Shown one piece after another: positions 10,501 through 23,518 of a stretch of 64,000 bases of DNA. Both the position numbers and the translations under genes were made by a program. The notes below the pieces were generated by a model. It did no database searches. It was not told the origin of the DNA and saw only the letters and a program-made list of their open reading frames with translations. Origin of the DNA: Steromphala cineraria (lineage: Eukaryota; Mollusca; Gastropoda; Trochida; Trochidae); the NCBI GenBank assembly GCA_916613615.1, contig OU744730.1, positions 25,925,406 to 25,989,405 on the forward strand. Reading direction: 5' to 3'. Every line of letters begins with the position of its first letter. Position 1 is the stretch's first letter.

Positions 10501-11660
10501 AATGTGCACAAATGTTTATGCAGCCCATTCACAATCTCCCCTACCCCAAAATAAGAAATGATAAAGGAAATTAGTCTACATTCCATTAAACTTACATCCA
10601 ACAACAGTCTTCAAATCATGAAAATGACAAAAAGGATTTCAACAAAAATCAATCTTTATCTCTTTCCTTGGAGGAAGTGAACTTTTGAAATCTAATTCTT
10701 AGGTAAACAAAAGGACTGCATCGGGATATAAAGAATGTGACCTACTTGTTACCCCACCCAGATGGTTACACCGGGTACACCTCTCCACCCCTAAACTTAC
10801 GCAATGCCCGACCATCTCCCTATAGACCATAATGGCTACCCGTGATTCATCTTCACGCGCAATACCGTCCTTGCCAAAATTTTGTAATCCAATTTTGAAA
10901 TAAAATTGTGAAATAGGAAATTGAAAGATAAAATACCCTTCCCTAAAATTTGTAAATGATCTTTTCATATGGTATCTTAACGTACCTAAAGTAACATGGA
11001 TATTTTACGTCTTACGGTAAGATGAACATATTTTATTTTTTAGATTATTTTGATGAGGGGTAGATGTTTCTTCGAATTTATCTACTAGAATTATTTTTTA
11101 AAAAAAGTATCGTCACAAAGTCGAAACACTTATGTACGGAAAAGGTTTAATTGTTCTCCCTCACTGCGGCTTATAAATGTAAGATGATGTATCATTAACT
11201 ATGCCACATCCGTTTATCATTTATCACAATTATAAAATTCTATAATATTTTTTGTTTTGACACATTAATAAATTTGATTTGGTTACATTTCTCGACAATA
11301 CATATAAAAACTTTTATGACAAATTGACATAACTACCTGTTTATGTTCATACGGTATCCTTAACACATGTCAAATTATTCACTCTCCCTATTATTAACTT
11401 CACACACATAAACATAAGCATACAGACCCAAATATAATATTTTCAGATGCAAGAATTGCGGACATAGGACCAGTGCCGTTGTGATGTTAATACGTTTCCT
11501 AATACATTTTCCTATGGTCACAGTGATTGGTGCATTTATTCACATATGAACTGATTAACAAATGTACATATTGACATGTTATGATTTGTTCTTACTTACC
11601 TACCTTCTATATTGGATAAATAACAACTGTATCCTATCCTCACATCCAATTAATCACACG
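7591..11660. other. AT-rich intergenic sequence
   Basis: I see no gene in this 4 kb. Two similar ~130 bp stretches at 7610-7700 and 7735-7830 (TTCAATGA.TACWTRTACAT ... GGCCNTGAC or CCTTAAC ... TCATTCATTCT) look like a diverged tandem duplication. A CRE/X-box pair at 9879-9908 is listed separately. Confidence 0.5.
9879..9908. promoter_or_regulatory. CRE palindrome next to an RFX X-box-like site
   Basis: ATGACGTCAT (9879-9888) is a perfect palindromic CRE. Seven bases later GTCTCTATGGTAAC (9895-9908) matches the X-box GTYNCCATRGNAAC at 13 of 14 positions. No ORF follows on either side, so a distal element or an unseen promoter are both possible. Confidence 0.3.
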
Positions 11661-12012
11661 TTAAAAGGACAGTAGCACGTTTTCAGGTAAATATAAGGTG
11701 AAGTCAGGAAAAGGGAAAAACTGGTTCTAATTGAAAGACGATGTTTTTAGACAAAATGACGCAGTAATAAATCAAATATATAATGTAAAGTTGAAACATG
11801 CGATTCCCTTTTCTAACACAAAATGAATTAAAGGTGTTCACACAAAAATGGCCGCCAATGAACTTTATTGGAATCTTTATAATTTGTTCTCTTACTATGG
11901 GTGATTGGTTTATGTAATGAGATTTTTTACACTATCAAAATAATCAATTAAGCATTAACGTACTAAAAATTTAAAACATAAAATTAAAAAAAACGTGCTA
12001 CTGCCCCTTTAA
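11661..12012 (+). repeat. TTAA-flanked MITE, family A copy 1
   Basis: Bounded by TTAA at 11661-11664 and 12009-12012. The left end is AAGGACAGTAGCACGTTTT and the right end AAAACGTGCTACTGCCCCT. The ~350 bp interior contains the family core AAAATGGCCGCCAATG but no ORF. Complete at both ends. The TTAA flanks resemble piggyBac-type target duplications; no transposase is encoded. Confidence 0.75.
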
Positions 12013-14572
12013 CGTGCTACTCATCGCTTAATTCTATATCAATCATCATTTTAAGAAAAAACCTATATCACCATCAAAATTTAAGTACTTGATAATTTAT
12101 AATAACTAAATCTAATATTCTTGTTAATTGCAGCAATGTATTATTTTTGTGGATAATCAATTTCATGTATAAATTCTTATAGACATCAATATGGTACCCC
12201 TCATTGCAAAAATGATTTACATTCAATACATCATATGGTATTCCTTAAATATCGTTCCTTATTATCTTAACATATCCACATATATACAAAGTAATATCCA
12301 TATGCACACATCAACACATACATATCTTAACATTCACCCATCATAACACATCACGTACACACTTTGAATGTTTACATCCTGTTACCTTCATATATATTCT
12401 TCGTCGATCTATGTAACCTAATGAATACGTTAACACGTCAATTTTATTATTGATATCCATTTAAACATATTATAACAATATATTTAAGGTAAGATATCCA
12501 AATATAGACATTTCATAGTAAACAAAGACAAACAAGCCGATATTGTCAAGAGCAGCATCATCCTTTCCGTTAAACCGCCCCAAACTTTGTACTATGTGAC
12601 GGCAAATATCCCCTTGTAATGGAGCAATTAGTTTCCGTATATTTCTTCTTAGTAATACTACAGGAAGGTTCAGTACCGATGCACCGATGTTATATGCTGA
12701 ATCACTCTTTGAAGTCAAATTCTTATAGTTCTGTCCTCTTGACACCATTCGCCACTCTGGAATGACATCATATTGTCCCTGGTTAATTTTAGAATGACAT
12801 GTACAAACTAAAGGGCATTTACATTTTATACACCTTTTAGTATCATGAAAGATCACTTAAGTGATGAAATGAAATTCTTATAGAGAGTAGTTTCGCTACA
12901 AAATTTGAACAAAAAATGTTCTAAAATACTGTTTTTAACTTTGGCTTCTCACTTGCTTTGTTTTTGTTATTTTTAATTAAAGAATATATAACTTATTCAT
13001 TTGTTGAAGACAACAATTTTTTACTTTGAATAGTAAAATTCATAAACTTTGAAATGAAGAATACTCAGGGAAAACGCTATCTAATTTACATAAAGTAAGA
13101 AAACTAAGACAACAGTAGGTTTAGGATTCATTTAAGGAATAAAACAATCAATTGAAATCAACACTAGTTTACGAAAGATGTGATACGATAACTTTCGAGA
13201 CAATTTCCCCCCAAGTCAAAAGCGGCCATTTTGGGGGCGTAGACGATGATATGTTATGATACGTACATGCACTAATGGTACATTTTTATAAGTAAGCAAC
13301 TTTTAAAATGCAAACAATATACTTAAAATCAATAACTTGCATATTTGTAAATAGGTGCGACCACTATACGATGTTTGTCAGCAAAACAAACTTTCTTAAA
13401 TGGAAAGTGAAAAAAATTCACTTCAGAGCAAACATAAATCAAATAGAAAATTATAACAAATTATTACATATTACATCAAAAGAGTAAAGTCGACATGAAA
13501 TTGAAAGAAATAGTTATAGAAAATGATAGATTTAACCATTTTGTTTAAAATTTGATTGGTTGGTAGATTACATATCTTCAGGGAGGAGAAGTAAAACCGG
13601 TTTCTCACTCTACTACGAGTAGACCATAGGGGCGTGGCAATGTCTTACAAAATGCTTACCAAAAGTTTTGTACATACGATTTAAGTTTTAAAATCCATTT
13701 GAACATATGAAAGGCATTTGTTCACATTCATGTTAACTTTTAACTGTATTTTCAAGATGTATTTTTTCATTTCACGACCATGCAAATGGTATCTAATGAA
13801 AGGGTTTTGAGAAAAAACGCAATTATCTGATATATAACTAAAATATGTCCACGAATAATTCTTTGGACAATTTTACTGGACATTTTTGGATAATACATGT
13901 TCGCATAGTGTGATAGAACTTTTCGAACTAGAATTGGTTGTCGTTAAGTCAAGAAGCAATATCGGGGGTACGTGTTGTAATTTTCTTATACCAATTTTAA
14001 CCCATTTATAACCCATTTGTTACAATCAATATGAAGACATAAAGTTTTGTTTCATCATGAAAAATGAAGTAATCATGACAACGACACATCATGTTTTTTC
14101 GTATTTTGATCGATTAAAACCACTCATTCTCAAGGTAGTTAAAATTTGGTTTCACTTCTTCTAAAAAATGTTCTTTGAAATTAAGTCCTAAACATTTTCA
14201 ATAGAAGTATGGGAAACATTTAATGCTAGATAAAAAATTGTATTAGATTATCAACGACATAGATCAAAATACTTATGTGGCATTCTAAATGCAAGAGTGG
14301 TAAACTATGGACACAGTTAGTAACTACAGAATTTAAATACGCATAATTCCCTTTCTTCAAAATAAACGGAACGAAACATAAAATTTAACACATTTACAAA
14401 ACTTTGACTTTTGGGTTGAAATTTTAGTAGAAGAATTCAATCAATCAATGTTAATTCATGAATTAGGCCATTCAGCCCATATTACAGAAGTACAATTCAA
14501 TAAAATAAATACGTCAACAATACAATAAGTCATACTGTATGTTACACTCTGGTCATTAAGATTTAAAGGGGC
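12013..14572. other. AT-rich intergenic sequence
   Basis: No recognised gene. A 128-codon minus-strand ORF (12470-12856) has a less biased composition than its surroundings but matches no family I know and has no clear promoter or splice context. Confidence 0.45.
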
Positions 14573-14922
14573 AGTAGCAGGTTTTTAGGGGGAATATAAG
14601 GTGATGTCAGAAAAATGAAAATTAATGGTTCCAATTGAAAGACAATATATTTAAACTAAATGGAGCAGTAATAATTCAAATATATGACATAAAGTTTAGC
14701 CATGCGATTCCTTTTTCTTACACAAAATGAATTACAGGTGTTCACACAAAAATGGCCGCCAATGGATTTAATATGAATCTTCATACTTTGTCCTCTGACT
14801 ATGGATGATTGGCTTGTTTAATGAGATTTTTGACACTGTCAAAATACTATATTTAACATTAACTTAAAATTATCAGTGAAAATTTTAAAATATAAAATTA
14901 TCAAAAAACGTGCTACCTTTAA
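14573..14922 (+). repeat. TTAA-flanked MITE, family A copy 2
   Basis: TTAA at 14573-14576 and 14919-14922. The left end AGGGGCAGTAGCAGG is intact. The right end reads AACGTGCTACCT and has lost the TGCCCC of the consensus. The interior carries the AAAATGGCCGCCAATGG core. Confidence 0.75.
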
Positions 14923-17246
14923 GTAGAAGAATTCAACGATCTTGATATCAGAAACAATTAAAAGAACACATCGAAAAAAATCGTTTCAACTATTTCTACG
15001 CGGGTAATATAGTATCATGTTACGACCTGCGTGGGATCAGGGTCAGTGGTCCAAATGAAAGGTGTCTTGTCTGGTTCTGTAGATGAAGCAATTCAGCAAT
15101 GTTAGGTACACCTACACTTAAACTTGGGCACTGAATACTCCAAGGGTGACACTGAGGAATACAACACACCCTTACACCTTTTACGTCTTAAATTCTTAAA
15201 TTGAGAACATTTTACCACATTGTGAAAGCATGAAATTTGATGTGCAATGACACTTGCATTATTAGTCTTTAGAAATGTGATATATATAACATTAACACAA
15301 CATATCATTTGTTTAAGGTAGAGAATCTTGCACATAAATTATGTTTCCATCTGAAAGAAATGTACGGTAAAGAACTTTTTCGGAATGCAGTTATTCAAAT
15401 ATTTAAAGAACACGGACAATGCATTTAACTGCACCTTTGTCAATGTTTAACGCATATCTACATACTGACATATATCTATTGAATCTTAACATTTTTTAAT
15501 TTTTTGTATCAATAAATATTATTCAGTTTCATCATTGTATTCAGAATTTCATAATATTTTTTAACGATTGTTTGCATTTATTAACATGAATATTTTTTCT
15601 TATATGTTTCAACAAATTGATATAATTCATTGTGTTCGTTTGTTTAACCATTTCATGTTTTATCGTCATTTTTTAACAGGTTGATATGTTTTACCAGAAT
15701 AATGCTTTACAATCATGTGTTTTTTATATAATATTTTTACAATATCTTGATAGCATATACAGATTGATAAGATTGATCACATTATTATGTTTTACCATAT
15801 ATATATATATATGTGTGTGTGTTTTCTCTATTTATGAACTTTAGTCATTTTATATTTTTTTATCAACAGGTTCACATTTTAAACACATTTTTATGTTTTA
15901 CCATCAGATGACTTATCTTAATATGTTTAATAGATTGATATGTATTTGTATAGCAAGACTAATGTTTTTGCTACTTTAATATGTTTTCAAGACTTATTTT
16001 ACTATTTTATGAAATTCAATATTCAATATTATATATTTCAATGTTTTATGTTTGTGCCATTATTTTTTTCACTTTATAATTCTTACCAGTTTGATGTTTT
16101 ACCACTTGGATATGTTTTACCATCACTCCTTTTTCGTCATATGATATCTGTACCAGATTGACTATCATTTTATTCTTTATCATCACATGTTTTACTTTGT
16201 TGACATGTTTTACTATATTGATATTTTTACCAGATTAATATATTTTACCAAGTGTTTTACTTTTACCATGACATTTTTAATGATATACATGCACAGCTTA
16301 TGGCAGGTTGGTACATTTAACCCGTTCATGTTATATCACCATATGCATAATGATTAAATATAATCATTATTATATTTTTTCAAGGTAAGTGTGTTTAATC
16401 ATCATTTGTTTTACAGTACACGATGTTATCATATTCGTTTGATCATAATATATTTTACTAGATCGATGTTAAATAAAACTTTGATTTTATTCATTTAAGA
16501 AAAACTTTCAGGATTATGATAGTATTTTTATGTCGTTCTTTTTATTACCAAGTCCATTAGGGTTGTAATTGATTTTATGATGTCAATGTCAATGTTGATT
16601 CAGTGACTAGAATTAGGAAGTCAATTTAAAGAACAAGCACTAGAAGGGTTATCTATTGAAAGAATTTAGGGGGAAATATGTATAAAAAGACTCATATTAA
16701 TGGCTTGAACCCGAAAAATTAAATTAGATTAGTTTCATTTTCTTTAGTAAAACTCTCTTTTCGGCTACTGGATTGTTACAAAAGTTTGCCATTTTCTCTT
16801 GTATAAGTCATTGTTTAATTAACCGGTTCATACATAAAAATGATAAATTCTGAAAAAGAATATGGCACGGTTTATTAAAAACGATAATATATTTTTCGGA
16901 TTGTCCATGTTTTTTGTTTGTGTTATTTGTGTTGGGCCAAAGATCCTTAAAACTACATTTAAGAAGTGATATAATGTTCTAAATTGAATTAAAAGTTGTC
17001 TCAAAATATCTTGAAATTTAATTACAGTTCTATATATAGTGTTCTATCATATATCAGAATGTGTTTCTGCACATCCGTGAAACAAACCAATATGGCGGAT
17101 CGTGATTCATAACCACAAGCTGTTTTATATATCGTCGACGTTCGGGTCTAATTTGCATATTTCATTTGCATAACCCTATAGGCATCATAGTCAGTTGCGG
17201 GATTTACAACGTGTGAACCTATGGTTTATCAGCTGCTTTGGACCTG
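14923..17246. other. AT-rich intergenic sequence
   Basis: No gene seen. From about 15480 to 16480 the + strand is strongly T-rich, with many near-repeats of the type ATGTTTTACCA and TTGATATGTTTTA, resembling a diffuse, decayed simple or tandem repeat. A short (AT)n/(GT)n run lies near 15800-15822. Confidence 0.45.
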
Positions 17247-17440
<194 letters not shown>

Positions 17441-18574
17441 GGACAGAAGGACGGATGGTTACATGAAATAGATGAACGAATAAGTGACAACATGGATGCA
17501 TGACCGAACGAATGACAAATTGAATAATTCAAACTGCATTACTACACGAATATATGAAGAATTTGGGAACATTAATAATAATCTAACAAACATATCAGTA
17601 AATTGAGAAATTAAATTTATTTATAAATTTCATAATGCATTTAAAATAAATACTTGTATGTTACTCATAGACACACATGAAGTACATTGACTGAAAAACT
17701 GATAAAACAATGTAACTATAGATGAAGAATATCGATCTATCATATGAATAAACATATATATAAAATTTATTGCAGCAATTAAACACACAATTAAAGAATT
17801 TAATAATTTATAATATTAATATCAATTCAAATGAATTCTTGCTGAATCTGTTTCTAATTTAGAGACAGGTAGGTTAAAAGCGAAAAACATCAAAATACTT
17901 CTATTAAAAATGATATTTTACCAATTCTAAAAACCATCCTTGTTTGAGCAAGTATAATATAATTTTTTACAACTACATGTATTATTTTAAAACTCTTTTC
18001 CCTCGTTCTATGTATAATTTTTACCATTTTTTTGTTTAATTTTATACTAGACAGGTAGGTTTAATGCGTAAAAAAACATAAACAATATACTCTTATTTAT
18101 TATTGTAATTTTTTTTAAATGATAATATTTTAAACTTTTATCTAAAAAACCACCCTTGTTTGAGCACGTATAACACGATTTTTCTTACAACTACATCTAT
18201 TATTTTTAAACTCATTTCCCTCGTGCTATGTATAATGTTTTACCATTTGTTTGTTTATATTTCTTCTACCAGCCATTTTGAAAACTCCTCTTTCCTTCAT
18301 GTCCTGTATCACCTGTTTTGATTGCAATCTCTGAGCACAACACAATAGATAATGACCCAGGTAACTTTACCTGTTCTTTAGTGATAACTATACTTACTGT
18401 GGTGAGATACCTTATGAATTATGCTGTTCAAGCTATACATATGATTTACCTGGCATGCTTGAACATGTCTTTTGAATATGTTTTACATTACTTTTCTAAC
18501 CCACTTCCTAATATTTTTAAATACAAAATGTAAAAATGTGATACATGTAAGTGGTTAATTATAAAAACGTTACA
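17441..18574. other. AT-rich sequence with an internal near-duplication
   Basis: No gene. Two ~200 bp stretches (about 17860-18050 and 18045-18250) share GACAGGTAGGTT, CCACCCTTGTTTGAGCA-type and TTCCCTCGT.CTATGTATAAT blocks, so this is a diverged tandem duplication. Confidence 0.5.
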
Positions 18575-18920
18575 ATAAACTGCCAGGCAAAAAATGTACA
18601 CACCACAGTTTGTTTAAATTCATTTAATATCCAAGAGACACGTTTTTAAAATGTTGTCAATGTGAACAAATAGGCATGTTTATTGATTTTCACATATAAT
18701 ATGTCTTGTTCATAAATAAACATTTGTTTTATATCAAAAGTAATTTGGGAAAAAATTATTAACGTAAAATCTGTATTGAAAAAAAACACACTTAAAATTA
18801 CTCTTTGAGAATTTGTTTAACTCTTGTCTTGCATACAACAACAAGAACTTATGTTGAAAATTAAATATTTTTAATTGGAAATCTTACATACGATAAATTC
18901 AACTGAAGTGTGTATTTTCT
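18575..18920. repeat. degenerate MITE-like element, family G
   Basis: The left side has GCCAGGCAAAAAATGTACACACC and the right side GTGTGTATTTTCTTTTGTC, an imperfect inverted pair. It shares interior text with 43390-43905 (TTTATTGATTTTCACA, ATATCAAA.TAATTTGG, GATAAATTCAAC). A better preserved relative by ends is at 20967-21299. Confidence 0.4.
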
Positions 18921-19944
18921 TTTGTCTGTTAGTTTAGAAAGGAAAGGATGTTGAGTATACATGTAAATCAACAATTCCTCTCACATATCATTGCATTTCA
19001 TTTTACAAATCGTTTGACCGAACATCTAATTAGTGAGAAAGGCGGTTACATGAATATAAAGAAGGATGGATACAGATAGAATAAAACCTCAATAACAATC
19101 ATTTGTTTTAACTGTAATTGTTTAAACGAGTCTCACATCACATATATCTAAAATAAATATATAACCGTTACGATAACTATTTTTACTTATCATATTGAAA
19201 TCCTGTGCTATGTAAACTAAAAGAATCGAAAAAAAAATTCTACTTTCCAAATTGTCGTTAACGAAAAATACAATTGTTATGGTCAGTATACTTTAGATTT
19301 AACAAAATTCAAAGTATTCTAAATGTGTAAATTGTTAACATTGAGACTAACCGGTATCCTCAAACACAAAATTATTTGTTCTTTAAAGATAAACGGAAGA
19401 TATTAGCGAATACATTAAAAGAATTATGAAAACTTTCTTGCTTATCATTAACATATTGAGTAAAAGATTATTATTAGAATACTCAAATCAATTCTATGAT
19501 CTTATTCTGATGAATTGAATCAACAACAAATAACTGCAGACAGCATACATAATTATGAACAATGCGGCATATATATGTTTCATAAGTAATCGCAAATACT
19601 TCATAGATATATATGAACAATATTGACTTTACATGTTTTGTTCATATTTATTTCTGCTTTTGTTTGTTGTAGTGATTCTAGTTTTCCTCCTTCCATGTAG
19701 TTATGATTTATATTTTCCAAACACCCGATGTTACTTACCTGTGTTTGATTCATTATATATTGCCAAAGATGTTGAAGATGCACGAATTTGAAAGTGATCA
19801 TTTCATATCATCCTCATACTGTTTTTATATTTCAAAATTTTTATGTGTGGATATTTCGTGTATTTAAAAAAAAATAAACCACGTATCAAGCTCGATGGCT
19901 TCATCGAAATGCTGATAAACCGCTCTCGAGTCAATGTTTCATTT
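18921..19944. other. AT-rich intergenic sequence
   Basis: I see no gene, repeat array or recognisable site. Confidence 0.5.
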
Positions 19945-20226
19945 TTAAAGGGCAGTAGAACGTTCTAACTTAAAAAAAAACTGTTACGAAAATTGATGTG
20001 ATCAATTGCACGGAGATGTGTTCCAAATAAAAAGTAAAAATCTTTGTCGGTTCCAATACGCTAAAATGGCCGCCTGCATTTTTTCTTCTACGCCTTCGAA
20101 ACGGTTTGAGTAATGAGATGTATGGCCCTTGAAGGTAATACGTTTTTCATGAAGTAATATAAATATTATATATTATGGACATTTTTAAGAAATTTACTTT
20201 TTTAAATCTTGTCACCGCTCCTTTAA
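19945..20226. repeat. diverged TTAA-flanked MITE, family A-related copy 3
   Basis: TTAA at 19945-19948 and 20223-20226. The left end AGGGCAGTAGAACGTTCT and the right end CACCGCTCCT are diverged versions of the family ends. Most of the interior differs from other copies, but the core AAAATGGCCGCC is kept. Confidence 0.55.
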
Positions 20227-20966
20227 TTTATAACGGAGAATAGAAATAAGAATGAGATTTAACTAAATTGATAAATGTAACGGTATCCAAAGGAAAGGTT
20301 TAATCGTATCTTTTCAACAAAAATATGTTTTTGTTATAATACAAAGTACTTATGTTGAGTATAGAGGTAGGTAAGATTATAATATTAATAAGTGAAGAAA
20401 AAGAAAAAAATAACAGAATATTACATTGCGGAAAAAATATTTATGTAATTTGTGGAAGAAACCATGATAGGATTTTCACAAATGTGATATGTAATAAAAC
20501 GGTGTATTTCCTTATGTTATCAAGTAATTGAATTGAAATGAATATTAAAAATTAAAGTGTTGTAAAGAAGAAAAAATAAATTAATTAAAAAAATATCAAA
20601 ATATTTTGCTATTATCATGGGAGGCCACCAGAGGAAAAACATACATTTACACTTTAATAACATGAACGATCGAGAGAAAACAAACACAAACATTTGCAAT
20701 ATTTTACCAAAGAAGGAAGGAATTTTGCAAAACAACCATAACATCAAAGTAAGAAACCAACAGAAGAATATACAACGGTTCAGTATCGTAATATCTTTGA
20801 AAGCCTTCTTCATAATTTTAGTCACAAATTTAAATAACATTTTTGTAATGGTCATGCTTTTTAAAACAGGATATATTTTGCATTTCTATATTTTGCTATC
20901 TGATATGATGATTGATAAGTGTTATAAACTGCACCTTACGTTTGAACGCAATAAAAAGACCATATC

Positions 20967-21299
20967 TACTACCGGGCAAAATAAAGTACACACGGGACCT
21001 AAATTAAATTTATAAATTGATCAAAAAATATTTTTGTTAAAGCACAACTTTTCATCGACATTTACATATTATATGTGAAAAACAATGAATGTGTCTCCTT
21101 TTTCACATATTTACAACATTTTAAACAAGGTAGGAGTTTTGATGGTGAACTGCCATTTCCTTCACCTGGACTTCACCATTAACCAGACACTAATTACTTT
21201 ATTAAAATTACTGCAAATATGTATAATCTTGCCATAATCAAATGTATAATGAATAGCTCGAAACAAACTGTAGTGTGTACTTTCGTTTGCCCGGTAGTA
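20967..21299. repeat. MITE-like element, family G
   Basis: Terminal inverted repeats of about 27 bp: TACTACCGGGCAAAATAAAG at left, and CTTTCGTTTGCCCGGTAGTA at right. The inner GTACACAC/GTGTGTAC also pair. The interior is non-coding. Confidence 0.6.
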
Positions 21300-23073
21300 T
21301 ATTTATGAAAAGGATATAAGAGGAAACGGGATTGGCCATTGATTTACGTAGGCGCTTCCTTTAGACCAAAATGCTGCTGACGTCACAGAACCGCCTCAAA
21401 ATTAAATGTGAATTAAATTGTAAAGATACGTGTTAATATTTTGTATATGATTTATAAGTTACGTTGAAATTAAATATTTTCATCTGTTTTCAGATGTTTG
21501 ACACATTAATTAAGCATATATTGAATTATTGATACAATCATTACAATCACACATAATACTTGTTAATATTCTGTTAGGAATATACTTTTAGTTTTATTTT
21601 ACTAAAATAAAACGTAAGCAAAGAGTGATTATTTGAATGTTTAGTGTTTCTAGGTAGGACCTTTGTAAATGATAAAGAATGATGTAGATAAATGTTCATA
21701 TATCACTGAGCCAATAAGCTGTTCACAAGCCGGATCTGTGTTATGATTGCATTCTAGTGGTAACTATTTATAACAACTTCAATGCTTTAATCAAAACGTA
21801 AATCTTTTTCTTGAAACATACATCTCATCTCGTGATGCAGAAAGTTCTTAATGTTTATCATCACCTGTAACTGTGCCACTCGTGATGATTGAGATTTCCT
21901 ATCTCACTCGATGAGATCGATAGACATTGTTTGTGTAAAGAAAAAACAAATATTCTCATAATATAATTGTAACATAATTTCATATATACCTTTAATAGAT
22001 ATATTCATTCATTCAATCAATCATTCTTTATTCACGAAGGAAGGCCACTGGTCCATAAACATACACAAATATACATGTTATATATATTGTTAATGCATAA
22101 TATAATTGTAACATAATTTCATATATACCTTTAATAGATATATGCATTCAATCAATCAATCTTTATTCATGAAGGAAGGCCACGGGTCCATAAACATACA
22201 CAAATATACAAATTACATATATTGTTAATAGGTATATGTGCATGTACAATGTACACAACCCTGAATAAGATCAATCCAATTTATACCATACACCTCGACT
22301 TGAATGTCCGGCATGGGTTAATGTTTTACCTTATTTAACCCGCTTCCATAATACATAAAAGAGAGAAATAACGATAAATACAAGCATCACCATAATACAC
22401 AATGTATGTGTCATGAAGTTTTCGTAGCTAAGGCAATAAAAACGTTTGTATTTGATAAAAATACAGGTTCCGGGTTCGAACCAATGAATCAAAATTTTCT
22501 TTTCCTTGATAAAATCTAAGTCTTCGTTCTTGTGAGTTTGCTATGCCTCTCATGAGCAAATGTTGTTTATGGCTTAAAACCCTCGAGTTATAAGAGAAAT
22601 AACTTGTCAAGTGAAATGTGATTACGAAATAACTTGTCAAGTGAATTGTGATCAAAGAATTGAGTGAAGTCAACAAAACCTTGCGGAAATTCTCTACCAT
22701 CTACAGTTGTCAGATAATTATTTATATGAACAATCTAATGCTGTCAGTCAATTGGTTTGTTTACTCTTACGTAAAACACGTGAACACAGAGTCGTTGAAA
22801 ACAAATAAACAAGGGGAAATGAAAACGAAATAAATTAGATAATCTAGAATCCTAATGATCTTATTCATTTTGCATAAGAGCCCGGATATAGTATATTTAC
22901 ATTTATTATAGTATACTATATATATTAATTTCGTGTGATATTATATATATATTTATAAAGTAATTCATATCTATCGTAAAAATGCAATCTAAATGTAAAT
23001 TTGAACTAGGGAACTCAAAACTAGGAACCCCAAAGTAGGAAATTGTAACTTTTTTATCAGGAGGAAATCGTTG
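21300..23073. other. AT-rich intergenic sequence
   Basis: No gene. It includes a CRE octamer TGACGTCA at 21378-21385 and the tandem duplication listed next. A short 22 bp direct repeat (GAAATAACTTGTCAAGTGAA) occurs at about 22596 and 22625. Confidence 0.45.
21957..22234. repeat. tandem duplication of a 139 bp unit
   Basis: Two copies start at 21957 and 22096 with CATAATATAATTGTAACATA and run nearly identical through TTCATGAAGGAAGGCCAC and GGTCCATAAACATACACAAA. The block CAATCAATC.TTTATTCA is typical of the 3' tail of LINE or SINE copies in molluscs. A related tail is seen near 14444-14500. Confidence 0.7.
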
Positions 23074-23093
23074 AGGTCAAAGGTTATAGGTCA
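23074..23093 (+). promoter_or_regulatory. triple nuclear-receptor half-site array (DR1-DR1)
   Basis: AGGTCA (23074), AGGTTA (23081) and AGGTCA (23088) follow each other with single-base spacers. DR1 is the preferred layout for RXR, HNF4 and COUP-TF dimers. No gene is recognised nearby. Confidence 0.35.
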
Positions 23094-23505
23094 AAGCGGA
23101 TATCATCAAGTTGAGGAATCAGGCCCGGTCTAGATCGACCTATTGCTCCATGTTGTGCCTGTGTATATCATTATGATAAATAATGTCAAATTATACAAAC
23201 CATTTCAGTCAACACGAAATTTTGACAAGAATTCGATATGACACCGATATTGTAGTTAATGATATTGGGACAATAACATATCCTCAAGACTTGCTCTAAA
23301 GTTATCTGCAAACCTCTCAGGTTCTGTTCTCATATCTAATCAATTAATCGTTTTTTAAAATTATTTTTCTTAGAATAAATGTCTTGTCGATGTGAAATGA
23401 TAATCAAATGATTCAATCAAATCAAAACTATACTGGGAATTTAATTGTTTAAACAAATGTTTGACGGTGCTCTGTTTACTTCGTCCTTGGCGCAGGAATT
23501 CACTC

Positions 23506-23518
23506 GTTGCCTAGCAAC
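23506..23518. promoter_or_regulatory. RFX X-box match
   Basis: GTTGCCTAGCAAC, extended on both sides to CGTTGCCTAGCAACG, is a palindromic RFX-type site. The same 13-mer recurs at 41239-41251. RFX sites often mark promoters of ciliary genes. No ORF is recognisable close by. Confidence 0.4.

Noticed and set aside
12470..12856. 128-codon minus-strand ORF with several Cys residues
   Set aside because: No recognisable family, promoter, poly(A) signal or splice context; could be an old fragment, but I cannot support it as a gene.
20617..21015. 132-codon + strand ORF
   Set aside because: Composition (Asn, Lys, Ile, Phe) follows AT-rich DNA and the end overlaps a family G element.
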